From the NCBI RefSeq assembly GCF_900090045.1, contig NC_041788.1:1302001-1366000 (forward strand): a stretch of 64,000 bases of DNA. Direction: 5' to 3'. Shown here in pieces: positions 1 through 12,700 of the stretch. Positions within the stretch are counted from its first letter, which is position 1. Every line of letters begins with the position of its first letter. Made by a program: the position numbers and the translations under genes. Below the pieces are notes generated by a model. It saw only the letters and a list, made by a program, of their open reading frames with translations, was not told where the DNA came from and did no database searches. This DNA comes from Plasmodium malariae. Taxonomy: Eukaryota; Apicomplexa; Aconoidasida; Haemosporida; Plasmodiidae.

Positions 1-164
1 TAAAAAATAGAGCAGTTGTTGTTAATAATGAAATTGTTATAAGACCCATTATGTACCTAGCCTTAACCTATGATCATAGATTATTGGATGGAAGAGATGC
101 TGTGCAATTTTTATCTGCAATAAAAGATTACATAGAAAACCCTAATCTTATGTTAATAGATTGA
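1..164 (+). CDS. DLST: 2-oxoglutarate dehydrogenase E2 (dihydrolipoamide succinyltransferase), 3' end
   Basis: This is the last 53 codons of a gene cut by the left window edge. The frame starts at base 3 and the TGA stop is at 162-164. The reading contains [20 protein letters not shown] followed by a short helix and NPNLMLID. This is the acyltransferase active-site region of 2-oxo-acid dehydrogenase E2 subunits: His and Asp of the DHRxxDG motif are both present. The [18 protein letters not shown] wording fits the succinyltransferase (KGDH) class better than the pyruvate or branched-chain E2. The enzyme transfers succinyl groups from lipoamide to CoA in the mitochondrial TCA cycle. Lipoyl domain, targeting peptide and start lie outside the window. 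Confidence 0.93.
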   Translation, partial: KNRAVVVNNEIVIRPIMYLALTYDHRLLDGRDAVQFLSAIKDYIENPNLMLID

Positions 165-195
165 AGGGAGTCATGGAAGTGCTAAATATATGCGC

Positions 196-247
<52 letters not shown>

Positions 248-1108
248 TCTTTATATTGTACTTACTCCCCACCTTTTTTTCATTTCACCCTTTTTAATCT
301 TACCCGATTTATCTGTAATATTAACTATAATTCAGCCTAAATTTATCAACTAATACGTGTACATGGTTGTCGAAACTGTTCAGATTATAATAAGAATTAA
401 AACAACATAGTATACGTGTATTTACCTATTTTTAATAATATGAATATTTTCTTATAAAATATATATATATATTTACCATTAAAAATATATCCAAAGAATA
501 GTACATTTTTCTTGGCATAAATAAAGTTTTTCATTTTATACTTTTCCTTTGGACATGCCTTTTCCTTTTTTCTTTATATATTTTATCCATATAACACCTT
601 AAATAAGAACAATATTTAATTACAAACGTTGTATGCTCATCTACGTCATATCTTTAAGTAAATGAAATATTAAGATTATGTGCACATATATATTCATATA
701 CTGTTAAATCATTCTTAAATTAATTTCTTCTTTTTTTCCTTGATTGTAATAAAATAAAATTAGCTACATGTTAAGAAAACATCATATAAGGAACATAATT
801 CTTCTGGACACATATGTGTATTAAATTAAATTGTGTTTTAAAGCTTTTTTTTTTTTTTATATAGTAAAATTATATTAATATTAATATTCATTTTTGTTTT
901 TGTTTTACTTTTGTAGTGGAAAATTTAATTCATAACATATAAAATATAGTTGAATACGTGAAGGGATAAAACAAATATGCAGTAACTCACATAAAAAAAT
1001 AACACAAAATAGAATGCGTCAATAAAATAAACTATAAAAAAAAGGTTATTCCATAATTAATAGTATCATTATGATAATAAAAATGATAAATCATAATGGC
1101 TTTCTATT
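165..1108. other. Convergent intergenic region between E2 and RRM genes
   Basis: There is no convincing coding sequence. It holds a (TA)n microsatellite at 199-243, many poly(dT) tracts and the presumed 3' UTRs of the two converging genes. Confidence 0.7.
199..243. repeat. (TA)n microsatellite
   Basis: About 22 uninterrupted TA dinucleotides just downstream of the E2 stop codon. Confidence 0.95.
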
Positions 1109-1993
1109 TTACTCATTAGAAATATCCTTTCCAGCGTTTTCCACCTGCAATTGGAACAAAGTTATATATATTATGTGTGAATAAGAAGCTGATGTACACT
1201 TATTAAATGGCTGAAAAATAGACATAATAATATGAACATAGGAATGTAATAAATGACCAAATAAAAATAACAAAAATAATGAATTCCCCAATTAGCAATT
1301 ACATATGTATAGCAAAGTTTACGAAACGTATATGACTAAAATTAAGCAGTATATATATATGTATTATGTATATATCTACGTGTGAATTTTCCTCTTCCAA
1401 TAATTTCATTTGTTCCTGGTTATACAAGTCGTCTATCCATACTAATAATGAAAAAAAAAAAAAAGAATTGTGTATTTTTTAAAAAGAATTATTCTAAAAA
1501 TAAAACAAAGAGTAATATAAAACAATACGGAGAAATAGTAAACCTGGTTTATACTGATCCATCTTTTTAGTTTTGGAATAGTTTACATAAATTTTCTTTC
1601 CATTCAATTCAAAATTATTCATATTATATAACGCGTGTTTGGCATCTTCTTTTTCTACGTATTCTATAAATGCGAAACCTCTGTTTTTTTCTTAAAAAAG
1701 AAAAAGGAATAACGAGAATGGTAAGTTTTTTTTATTTTTTTATTGTACTGTTTTATATATCGAAATAGTTAAAGAAAACTTAGAGATGTAATAATTATAT
1801 GCAAAATATAAAGAAATAGAAGATGTAATTTCCACCCCCTTTCTTTTTTAATTGCAGTACTTGTAACTACATTCACAGGAATTTCTATATTCCTTATATC
1901 ACCGAATGATGAAAAAATGTCATACAAACTCTTTTCATCTAATGTCTCATCAATTCCACCTACAAATAATATTTCAGCAGCATCATCAGCCAT
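1109..1993 (-). CDS. Single-RRM protein resembling the RRM of cyclophilin E (PPIE)
   Basis: Four exons can be joined with consistent phases: 1993-1861, 1690-1544, 1441-1380 and 1144-1109, giving 125 residues. The RRM runs from about residue 8 to 85. RNP2 is ILFVGGI near residues 9-15 and RNP1 is KNRGFAFI, created across the first intron. After the RRM comes KPVWIDDLY, which matches the RPVWSDDDW linker that follows the RRM in human PPIE, and then an acidic tail ending in GKDISNE. The cyclophilin domain that follows in PPIE is absent, since the frame closes at 1109. In animals PPIE belongs to the spliceosome and binds RNA; a splicing role here is inference. The donor at 1860/1859 (GTACTG) was chosen because it restores the RRM spacing exactly. 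Confidence 0.85.
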
Positions 1994-2084
1994 ATTTGAC
2001 TTTTTAAATTTTAAAACATTAAATTAGTAAGACTATAAATTTTTTTACATTTTCGATTTAAGTAATGCAAATAAGTACATAAAC

Positions 2085-2092
<8 letters not shown>

Positions 2093-2140
<48 letters not shown>
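2093..2140. repeat. (TA)n microsatellite
   Basis: About 24 TA dinucleotides roughly 100 bp upstream of the RRM gene start codon. Confidence 0.95.
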
Positions 2141-2145
<5 letters not shown>

Positions 2146-3575
2146 TATATTGTAGCTCCCTAAATTGTTAACTACATAAAGGTGATAATTTCACCATATT
2201 GAAAAAAAAGAAAAAAATTTTATTGTTGTAATTATAGTAAAAATGATTGAAAAAATATATAATTTTCAAAAAGGAATTTTTAGCATGTATTTTTTTCTTG
2301 TGCGTATTACAAGAATATTTCATTTTATGAATGTGAAAAATCTATTACGTAATAATAAATATAAATTTTTTTGCCATTTTTTTTTTTTTTTCATTCAGAA
2401 TAATTTTACTAAGTTAATACTCTTAACTTTTTTGAATATGTCAGATATGGCAAAATATATAAAAAATTTTATGTTTAAAAAAGATACGTTAAAGGCTTAA
2501 TATATGTAGAACATACACTTTGGGAAGTACTAATTATATAAATAAATTTGATACTTCCAAATTAATACTACGTTTAATAAGCATATGCTCAAAAAAAAGA
2601 ATAATCTATATTGTTCAGAAATCTAACATGAAAATATTTGAAAGAAAATTTTTAAAACAAAAGATATTTCCATAATTTTTTTTTGTTAATTCTAACTTAA
2701 AAAACTTGTTTATATATATAAAATTATTAGAAAAAACCAATTATCATAACGTATAAAAAAAATTTAACGCTGTATTAAAAATTGTCTATAAAAAATTATA
2801 ATAAAAATATGAGAATATTCTTAACATGTAATTACATTAAATTCGAATATGTCATTTTTGTCATTATAGGAAAGATACAAAATATATATACCGTTCTTAA
2901 TATTTCAATGTATTAACATTTTGATTTTTTTCTTTTTTCATATAATCAGAAAAGTATCCACGAAAAACTTGTATGCTATTTGGAAGATACATTTTTATAA
3001 TTATTATTTTATATGTAATATAAGAATATATCTATATAAGGTCAAAACAATATTAATCCTTTTCTAAATGGAAAAATGTATTTAAAACAATAATTGGCTT
3101 AATTCTATTTTTATTGTACTTGTCAGAAACATATTTTTGTTTTTGTTGTTCCTGACATTTTATGCTTTTCTTCTAACAATACTGTTATTAACAAACGTAT
3201 TTAAATCATATTCTTCTCATTAAAATCTCATCATTTATTTTATTTTGCTATAATTTCTTGTTATTATAGAATTTTTTTTTTTTACACACATTATGTATTT
3301 AAGCTAGGTCAAAATATCAGTGAACCTTTTTTTCGTTCTGATTCTCCGTACACTTTGTTTAAAAAAACAAAAAGATAATATTTTAATATACTTCGTTTAT
3401 ATTTGTATATATATATGTCTACTTGTAGATAATATACATGTCCGCATGCGAGAGTTATTCATAGATGATAATTCGAATATGATATATTTTGAAATTGTCT
3501 TATTTGGCGTAATATTATATTTTTAGTTCGAGTTAAAAATCAATATAATTCCACTTCTTTTTCTTATTTCTTTTC

Positions 3576-3825
3576 ATTTTATTTACGTTTTGTACATTTT
3601 GTTTTATCTACGCCTTGTACTTTTTGCTTTATCTATCTTTTGCACTTCTTGTTTTGTTTACGTTTCGCACTACTTGTTTTGTTTGTGTTTTACACTACTT
3701 GTTTTGTTTACATTTTACACTACTCATTTTGTTTACATTTTACACTACTCATTTTGTTTACGTTTTACACTACTCGTTTTGTTTATGTTTTATGCTATTT
3801 GTCTTGTTTATTCTTTGCATTTCTT
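3576..3825. repeat. 25-bp minisatellite, about 10 copies
   Basis: Ten back-to-back 25-bp units of the form GTTTTGTTTACATTTTACAC plus TACTC. The central copies (about 3676-3775) are nearly identical and the outer ones degenerate. Because 25 is not a multiple of 3, all three forward frames stay open through the array, producing three spurious Phe/Tyr/Cys-rich open frames whose starts are offset by exactly 25 bp. Confidence 0.93.
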
Positions 3826-4043
3826 GTACTACTTCTTGTGCTAATTTTCCTTGCTTCAAACTTTTTTTGCTGCTTTTCCCCTTATCCAATTGCGACTATT
3901 TTATCATTGACCACATTTGACTTAGCAATTTTATCATACCTCACTCTTTTCCATTTGCTACAATCGTTTCTTGCATTATTAGTTGCTCTAAAAAAAAAAA
4001 AAAGAAATTTCATATATTAGTTAAAATAAAAAGTTGCGCAACA

Positions 4044-6005
4044 ATGAATACGTCTAATTCGAAAAACGAAAAAAATCTCTTAATTTATGATAAATCAAGT
4101 AAAATAGGATGTATATATTTTATAGGTATTAGCAGCAATCTGTATAGAGGGAAAATAATTCTAAAAAAAAATAGCATTAGTGATAAAATAGTGAGATATA
4201 CCAATTTAAATGATAACTTGTTGCTAATAAAAAATGGAAATTTTAACTTCAAACAGACGGCTATATTAATCAAAGGAATAACTATATTTCTACATAGACA
4301 ATTAGAAGTGCTGCTAACCGATTTTTATTCTATGTACAAGAGATGTTTATTTAATAGCTTAAATGCAAATAACGAATTAAAAGGAATTTTAAAAAAATAT
4401 AAAACGAATAAAAAATTTAAAATAAAAAAAAATATTATGTATTTACAAGATGCTGCAAATAGAAGTAGTAATAATGATATATTAATGAACAACACGTCTA
4501 ATTATTTAAATAAAAACAAAAACATTGCAAATATAAATGATATAATGTTAAAAGAAAGTAATGAAATGTATATCAACGATTATAATTTTGGAAATGATGA
4601 TATTCATAATGATCAAAATGTTATATATCAAGATATGCTAACCAATTCATCTTCTTTTGAGTGTTCAAAATTTAATAACTTTTATACGATTAATAACGGG
4701 ATGTATAATTTAAATACCATAGGAACTAAAGGTGAAACAAAAACACAAAGAGATACGAATAATATATTATTAAAACTTAATTTGCAGGATGAAAAAAAAA
4801 GTAAACATATAGAAAAAAATAACTATTCAAATGTTAGTTTATTTGTAAGTAAAAATTTAGATAGAAAGAACTTTTCTTTGAGTATAATGAATAACAGCTT
4901 ATTTATAAATGGTGATGCTATAAATAGCAAAATAGAAAAAAATATGGAAAATATATATGATCAAAATAAAAAAAATAAGAATAAAAGAAATTTTGCACAA
5001 ATTGATGAAGAAATACTCTTACGCGATGACACATGGAAGAATATAAAAATAAACAAAAAAAAAAAGGTACTATCCTTTTTTGATGACCATTTGGAAAATA
5101 TTAATAACTTCTTTCATTTTTTAAATAACAGTATTCAGGGGAAAAACTCAGTAAATAATAATAATTATATACCAATTTTCAATTTTCATGAACCCACAAA
5201 GAATTACTTTTCTTTGGATGCTAGAGAAGAATTATACAATATATTTGATAAAAAGTTAATAGAAAATGAAAAGTGTAATATGCAGACCGATAACACCAAG
5301 CTACTTCAAACTAAATCAACATTATCTTCTCTAAATGAAAAAACGAGAAAAGGAATGAATGATCTAAATATGGAAAAGTTAAGAGGAAAGTTTAATGATG
5401 ATTATTTCATGAACATAGAATTAGAACATAACCAAGATAAGAGAAAATATCCAAGAAAATCAGCTAATTATTTTATGAACAATGAAGACCTTGTTGATTA
5501 CAATTTTGATAGGATAAGTGATTCACACGACATCAGTTCTGAACAGCAGAAGTTAAATCATAGAGAGCCTCGTTGCAACAACATAGGCAGAACAGATATA
5601 GGTAATAATAATAATAATAATAACAATAATAATAACAATAACAGTAGTAGTGGTAGTGGTAGTGGTAGTAATATGTATTTTCAATATAACTATGCCTGTA
5701 ACACATTTAGCGACACTTTTAAAGAAACTCTAAGTGTCCCTTCGAGTAAATTAGTTAAAAGAAGATCTTTTACTTCATCACAATATAAACAAAATGAAGA
5801 ATTAATAAGATTAAAAGATTACATAAATAAATTAAGCGAAAAAAACCCTAATGCTTTAGAAATTGATCGAATATTCCCTATAAACAAAACATCAGACAAA
5901 AGTATTTCAATAATATTCTATAATTTGCTTGTTCTAGCATCAAATGACGAAATAGATTTATATCAAAAATTCCCTAGTGATAAAATTCTCATACAAGTAC
6001 GATGA
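4044..6005 (+). CDS. Rad21/Rec8-family alpha-kleisin (cohesin subunit)
   Basis: Single exon, 653 residues. Both conserved ends of a kleisin are visible. The N-terminal domain (about residues 20-105) contains GCIYFIGISSN, KGITIFLHRQLEVLLTDF and YKRCLF, matching the family pattern in which a helical bundle binds the SMC3 neck. The C-terminal winged helix (about 590-650) contains IFYNLLVLASNDEIDLYQ and ends DKILIQVR, matching the AKFYSFLVLK...I.L.Q region that caps SMC1. The middle is Asn-rich and disordered, with an Asn run and a Ser-Gly run near residues 516-540; this is where separase sites normally lie. I cannot decide between mitotic Rad21 and meiotic Rec8. The start was chosen at the first ATG of the open frame. 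A possible further 3' exon is not excluded. Confidence 0.85.
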   Translation: MNTSNSKNEKNLLIYDKSSKIGCIYFIGISSNLYRGKIILKKNSISDKIVRYTNLNDNLLLIKNGNFNFKQTAILIKGITIFLHRQLEVLLTDFYSMYKRCLFNSLNANNELKGILKKYKTNKKFKIKKNIMYLQDAANRSSNNDILMNNTSNYLNKNKNIANINDIMLKESNEMYINDYNFGNDDIHNDQNVIYQDMLTNSSSFECSKFNNFYTINNGMYNLNTIGTKGETKTQRDTNNILLKLNLQDEKKSKHIEKNNYSNVSLFVSKNLDRKNFSLSIMNNSLFINGDAINSKIEKNMENIYDQNKKNKNKRNFAQIDEEILLRDDTWKNIKINKKKKVLSFFDDHLENINNFFHFLNNSIQGKNSVNNNNYIPIFNFHEPTKNYFSLDAREELYNIFDKKLIENEKCNMQTDNTKLLQTKSTLSSLNEKTRKGMNDLNMEKLRGKFNDDYFMNIELEHNQDKRKYPRKSANYFMNNEDLVDYNFDRISDSHDISSEQQKLNHREPRCNNIGRTDIGNNNNNNNNNNNNNSSSGSGSGSNMYFQYNYACNTFSDTFKETLSVPSSKLVKRRSFTSSQYKQNEELIRLKDYINKLSEKNPNALEIDRIFPINKTSDKSISIIFYNLLVLASNDEIDLYQKFPSDKILIQVR

Positions 6006-6741
6006 AATCGGTAGAAAAAATATAAAGAAAAGCTAAAAATTTTTTTCTTCTTTTTTTTTTTTCCTTTTTTATTTTTCTTTACCTTTTTTAAAAGACAAAA
6101 TGGCATAATTAAAGTCAAACTAATTAACAAAAAGACATATAAAGACAAATATCACATAAATACAAAAAGGTGGTAGCATTTTAAATGTTCCTTTTTAAAA
6201 ATTATAATAAATTTCATTAAAAGAGCACATGCAAGCATATACCTATATATGCATGTGTGCACATATATATTATACCTTTTTACTCGTATGCATAAAATTG
6301 AAAGAGACTAATAATAATGAAATTGCATTTAAAAAATTGCACTATATTAAAATATGCACCTTTCAGATTAATTACATTTATATTGTATATTGTATTTTAT
6401 ATGTACACTTAAAAAAGGTTAAAAGAAGAAAAAGGATTTTTAGATAACTGTAATTTACATATTAAAAAATTCAAGCGTAAATTTAAGTATAAATAGAAGT
6501 GCGAATTTATTCTGTGTTAAATTAGCTAAATATTCTATATTTCGCCTTTCTTAGAACTCCACGAATCTTTTTCCTTAAAAAATAATTTATTACCTAATAG
6601 AAAAAAAAAAGGAAAAAAAAAAAAAAGAATATGCTTATGTAATATAATAATATGTATCTTAGTTGTGTATTTATAAGCGCATGTTCGTATCAAGTCTAAA
6701 TTTATACATGCTACGAATGTGTAAAAACGATATTTGAATAA
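6006..6741. other. Convergent intergenic region between kleisin and kinase-like gene
   Basis: 3' UTR type sequence with poly(dA/dT) runs. I see no gene or structured element. Confidence 0.7.
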
Positions 6742-9700
6742 TTATGAAATTACATTTTTAACAACAAAAACTGGCTCCATAAAAGTGCTATTAATGTAAC
6801 TAATAATTTCTTCTACAGCGGAAGAACAATTATTCCCATGGAAATTACATTTTTCATTTAAATTTTCATAGAATGTTGGATTCATTGTAACTAAAAATGA
6901 TTTATTATTCTTTTTTAATTTATTCGGAATATCTACATAATAGCTTAAATCACTTAAAAATAAATATCGAAATTTAATTTCAATTTCAGTTAAGGGTGAT
7001 AAAATGCACTTAAATAATTCCTTGCTGTATTTCATGGTGATTTCATGACTGGTAAAATTATATATCATTTTATTAAATGTATCCTTTGATATCCTATATA
7101 TAATATTTTTATTCAAGAAATTTACGCTTAAAGGAATATATAATTCTTCATCAAATCCATCACCAAGTAAGGTTACATTTTTTCCATTTAGTTGTTTCAG
7201 GCAATTAATAACTCGCACATTTGAGCTCTGAGTAAATATGTATAAGCACATATACATACATAAATAAGTATTAGCACGCATACATATATATGCATCTGTA
7301 CAAATACGTAAATACACATTATTACACATGCGCATATATATATATATATATGTACTCGTATGTACATATAGTACTACTCATTTTATACGAAAACATGTTC
7401 TGCTAAAAGAGCTACATTTCATGCATTATAGCAACTTAAAATGATTTTTTCGAAATAGATATAATTAAAATTGATGAAAATAATATGTATGTTAAAATAA
7501 ACAAAGACATATATGAATAGTAGCAAAATTTTTTAAAATACCTCATTAAATTGGCTATCTAAATTTTGTATATCTGGGAATATGTAGTTAGATTCATTCT
7601 TCAAAACAAAAGAAATTTTTAAATTGTGCATTTTAATAGCTGACATTATAAATTCAGATGTGTACTGATTAATATCATGGTCCTTTAAGATAATATAAAA
7701 GAGAAATTTTATTACATCCTCATTATTTTTATATAATATATGTTTAGTTTCTTTTGCTGTTGTGATACTTAATACCATGTCATAAATTGAAGTATTGCTT
7801 TTATGAGTTATAAAATTACATCTATCATTTTTATCGTACGGTTTATCCAACAAAAACCATTGCAAAATTGAATATAAAAAATCCGAAGAAGTATACATTT
7901 CTTTTTGATATTTTTGTAAATTCATTATATTAGAAACAATATTGAAATTTACTGTTTTAGTACTATGTATAAAGTTTCCATTTTTTCCCTTTTTATCTTT
8001 ATTTATAAATATAAATGAGGACGGAATAACTATCTGATCAAAAACATTTGTTGTATTATAATCATTAAAAAAAGGTATAACCTTTTTATTTAAAAAATGT
8101 AAGCATTCAACTGTCCCATAATGGTAACTAGATTCCTCATCATTTACTCTTATCATATTTTTTTCTTTCCGAACTCTTAAGCAATCTTGCTTAGAAAGTT
8201 TTAATTTATCGCTATCGATATTTTGATTAGACTCCTCAGAATAAACACCATTCGATAGTTCTAAGAAATATTCAGCTTCATTAGAATCAACTCCTCTTTT
8301 TTCATAAATAACATTATGAATTGTAACGAGGCGTAGTAACCCATTGTCCCTTCCCCTATTGTTGTAATAATTCATAGATGCTTTAATAACATAGTTAGGC
8401 TCCATTAGTTCTATATTGTATAATAATGAAATAACTTTATTAAAGGATGTTTCTTTTATAAGATTACCCGTGAGATTGTTATAAAAAAATGTATTATATT
8501 CATTCATCAATAGGCAGTTAAATTTGGACCGATTTTTATTTCTACGTATACTGGAATATGCGATTGTTCTATCAAGTTCGGATTTATAATTTCTATATAA
8601 AAAATAAACTATATCTTTCACTAAAATTTCTTGTGATCTTAACAATGATATATTAAAGGATAGATAAAAAAACTTAGATGAACCTAAATCTATTTTTATT
8701 TTCACTGTTTCGTTTTTCCTAATAGATGAAATGCTAGGAATATAAATCTCTGCTTTCTTATTTAATTTTCTTGCACAACTTATGACTGTTTTTCTATCAA
8801 TTAAATGTAAACTATTTCTGAGAACAATATCTAACTGAATATTCATAGGTTTAAATGAAAGAACATTAAATTGTTTATTTTCATTAACTGATAACTCGGA
8901 TTCTTCGTTAATTAATTCTTTAAGAACAGTACCTATTGGCTTATGTAAGTCTATCTGGGTAATCCTAATTTTGTCTTCTGATAATAAGTCATTTTTTTCA
9001 AATTCTTCTTGTATATGCGTATAATTAATACATTTACACTTACCTTTAAGACTCCAAAATATATTATTAAGCAATACAGCCAAATTTATATCTATATCTT
9101 TTATTGCAAAGTTATCTATTCTTATAATAAAGGAATTTATAAAAGGAATATTATATTCGTTAGTCGCTAAGCGTATTGATCTATAGTCCACATTTAAGGG
9201 GGGTGTTTTTAATTCATTTAGATTAGTATGATACGCTCTACTTTCCATAGCTTCCTTTCTCATATATAATAAAAAATTATATTTACCTTTGAAATCAATA
9301 TCGATAAATCTATTTTTATTATTGTTACTTATGAAACTAGTTATTTTATCCGTGTCTATATTATAAATAGAATCCTCTACAGTATATAAATTAATATATA
9401 TATTAGAATATATTTTTTCTTTCTGATAATTATTATAAATATGTTGAACTAATAGCAAATTACTGAATTCACTGAAATTCACTCTCTCCATACATCTATT
9501 TATAATAGTTTCAAACGTGTCATTATTCATTTCTTTTAAGGGAAAATTCTCCAATTCATATAATTTAAATTCATACGATAAATGTTCATATATACTGAAA
9601 TAACCATAGAATAACAAAGCCTTTAAAATGATATTTTTTTTAATGTTATAATATCTATCAAATAATCTTTCTCTCAATATGGTATTTATATCAGGTTCTG

Positions 9701-12700
9701 AAATATTTCGTAAAATAGATAATGTATTTTTAATATTATCATCCTTATCTTCTAAATAGGTCAGCTCTTTTTTAAGTAGTAAATATATATCAAATATCTC
9801 TGGTCTGTATGCTTCAAATTCAATGGAGAATATTTTCATGATTGTTCCTACGATTCCGTTTTTAAACGTATAACAAGCATACATATATTTCTTCATATTA
9901 TATTCATCTAAACTTGAATAATCTATCGTATTTTCTAATTTATCACCATATGGTATTTTATTAACATTTGATTCTTCAGATATATATGCCTTTGGAATCT
10001 TTTTTTTTTTCTTTCTTCTGGAATAATTTTTCAAATTAATGTTAGAAGCATTTGTAAAATCATATTCATTTTCAGTTTTATCTAATTTATCACTTTTGTC
10101 AACACTCTCTGCAGTAGTATCCTTTGTTCTACGGTAAAAATCTTCATCTGTGCTTTCATGCTTAACTGAAATGGTGTTTATTTTTCTTTCATACGTAGGA
10201 AATTGATAAAGGAACTTAGACATCGTTTTACCTTTGTCATCGTCTTTTTTCAAATTATCGTAAAAATTATGAGACCCCTCTGATGAATTACTAAAACTTG
10301 TTTTTTCTGCACTCGCATTCATTGTATATTTAAAAAAACACGTATCAAAATTATTCTGATCTTCTCCTTTACTGCTTATAATATCACTACTCCATCTATT
10401 CATCGTTCGATCATGCGTTTTCATAAAAAGCGATTGCAGATAACTTTCCTCTTTGTACCCAATAGATTCACATTTCCCTTCAAACCATTCGTATATATAC
10501 TTTTTAGAAAGTCTTTTCTCTAACTCATGCACACTGACTTTCAAATAAGATCTATATTTAAATATATTAAACCTTTTTTTTATGAAAGGATTCACAGCTT
10601 TTATCCATAATAACACCATAGGGTTTCTCTTAAGAATGCTTACTGTGTATTTCCCCACGGGGAATTTTAATTTCCTTTCTATATTTTTAAAAAAAAAATT
10701 TCGTTTTAAAAAAATAGTAGATAAACTTAAACCTAGAGAAAAAACATCACTTTTTAAATTATATATGGTCCTGTTAAAATATGAATCTAATTTTTCAGGG
10801 GATGAATATATTGAACTTCCTCTGAATGTTCCATAACTGCTTTCTTCTATAATATAATTAAAATCTCCTAATAAGATATCGATATATTTACTGTGTGCTT
10901 GCTTTTTTTGAACAAAATAATTATCTGCCTTAATATTTCTATGAATTAGACCTAATGATTGTAAATAGTATAACTTAGAAGCTACTTTTAAAAAAAAATC
11001 ATATTTTACATCGTAATCATTATCCATTATATCACGGTTATTCATGACAAAGTGAACTGCATCCTCTTCATTTAATATTCTTAATTTAAATCCAAAATGA
11101 TGTATATTTTTACTTACATATTTTATTACTCTACTAAATATAGATGTATTTGTATAATTTTCATTTTTTCTTATTATTCCAGTAGGTATATTCCAGTGAA
11201 GAATTTCTAAGGCACATTCAGAAACTAGTAAGAATAATTTATTATTAATAAAATGTAAATTAGATATGTTAAAAGTATCTTCATTGTAAAAGTACTTAAC
11301 GTTTTTGTAATTCTTACAAGGACTAATGTTAGAATTTAGTAAATAATGTACTAAAAGCAAATATGACTTTAATTCTTCCTCAAAAACGTTGTTGTTATAT
11401 TTGTCATTGAAAAAAAATTTTAATGCTGAATAATGAGGATGAAAATTAGCATTAATTAATATCCCTTTGGAGTCTTTAGAAATAACAGACATTTGGTTAT
11501 CATTTCTTAATTTAAAGACATTTAGAATTTTTAAGTAATCTCTATTTATCATATTATAAAACAATTCATTGTAATCGCTAGATCTAATAACACATAAGAT
11601 GTCATTTCCATATAACCAATTTAATATGAACATATCTTCTGCTTCTTTTTCAAGTAGACCAACAATCATTCTATTAGGATGCTTATCTAATATATTTTGA
11701 TAGATAGTTAAATCATCTTGTTTCTCAAAAAATTTATCATTTAAATTTTCATTAATATTATGTTGGTTCATATATTTATTAATATTATAATTGGACAGCC
11801 CAAAAAATTTACGTGCAGATTGTTTACTACCTTTTAATAGAGAAGTTACGTCTTGTGGATAATCTTGACCATAATTATGCACTTGTTGATGTAAAGAATT
11901 TTCATTATAATTATTAGTTCCATATGGCTCAGATTTTTGATCATTCAAAGATTCATCCTCATATTCAAACGATTTATCAGGGAAGAGTTTCTTTTCAAGT
12001 GAAATTATATCGTCATCATTGAAATATTCATGTGTTTGAGACTGTTCATCGGATTTAACATTTTCTTCTGATAGGAGTTGTTCATTAGTATTACTCTCTT
12101 CTTCAGATTCTTTTTTTATTTGATCTAATGGGTATTCTATATCAGTGGAATAAGGCTTATCAATTCTTTCTTTTTCTTCAAATACATCATTCTGTTCATT
12201 TTCTAATTCCTTGTCTGTTGCTGATATTTTTTCCGATGAGGCTTTTTCATCATATATTTTTTGAATAGATGGCGCTATTTGATCTGTTATTGTTTGCTCA
12301 TTTTCCTTTTTCTCTTGTTCTAATTTTACTTGTTCTTGTGAGATTTTCTCAGCCAATGAAGGATTTTCATTGGATAATGACTTTTCTTTGACACTTAATT
12401 TTCCCTTATTTGTTAACTCCTTATCAGATACATTTTTTTTATTTGATGAATCTTTATCAAAAGTAGAGTTTTTTTCAGTATTTCTATCTTGAAGTAGTTT
12501 ACTACTAGCTAGTACATTAGCCATAACATTAGCAACGCTATCAGCTGTTATCATTGCACTAGTACTTAAAGGTATACTTTTAGTGTCATTAGAAAATATA
12601 TCTTTTACTTTTTTCATATATCCTAAAACACCAGATATATAGGAAGAATTAGAATTCGAGTTATTGGTCTCATTCTCAGTGTTATCTTTGTCTTTATTTT

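Larger units (their letters stand above)
1994..4043. other. Divergent intergenic region between RRM gene and kleisin gene
   Basis: Probable bidirectional promoter region. It contains a long (TA)n tract at 2093-2140, numerous poly(dT) runs and, near the kleisin start, a 25-bp minisatellite. The short open frames here are T-rich with no recognisable domain, and I do not call them genes. Confidence 0.7.

Noticed and set aside
3590..4020. Three overlapping open frames upstream of the kleisin
   Set aside because: They are translations of the 25-bp minisatellite in three frames.
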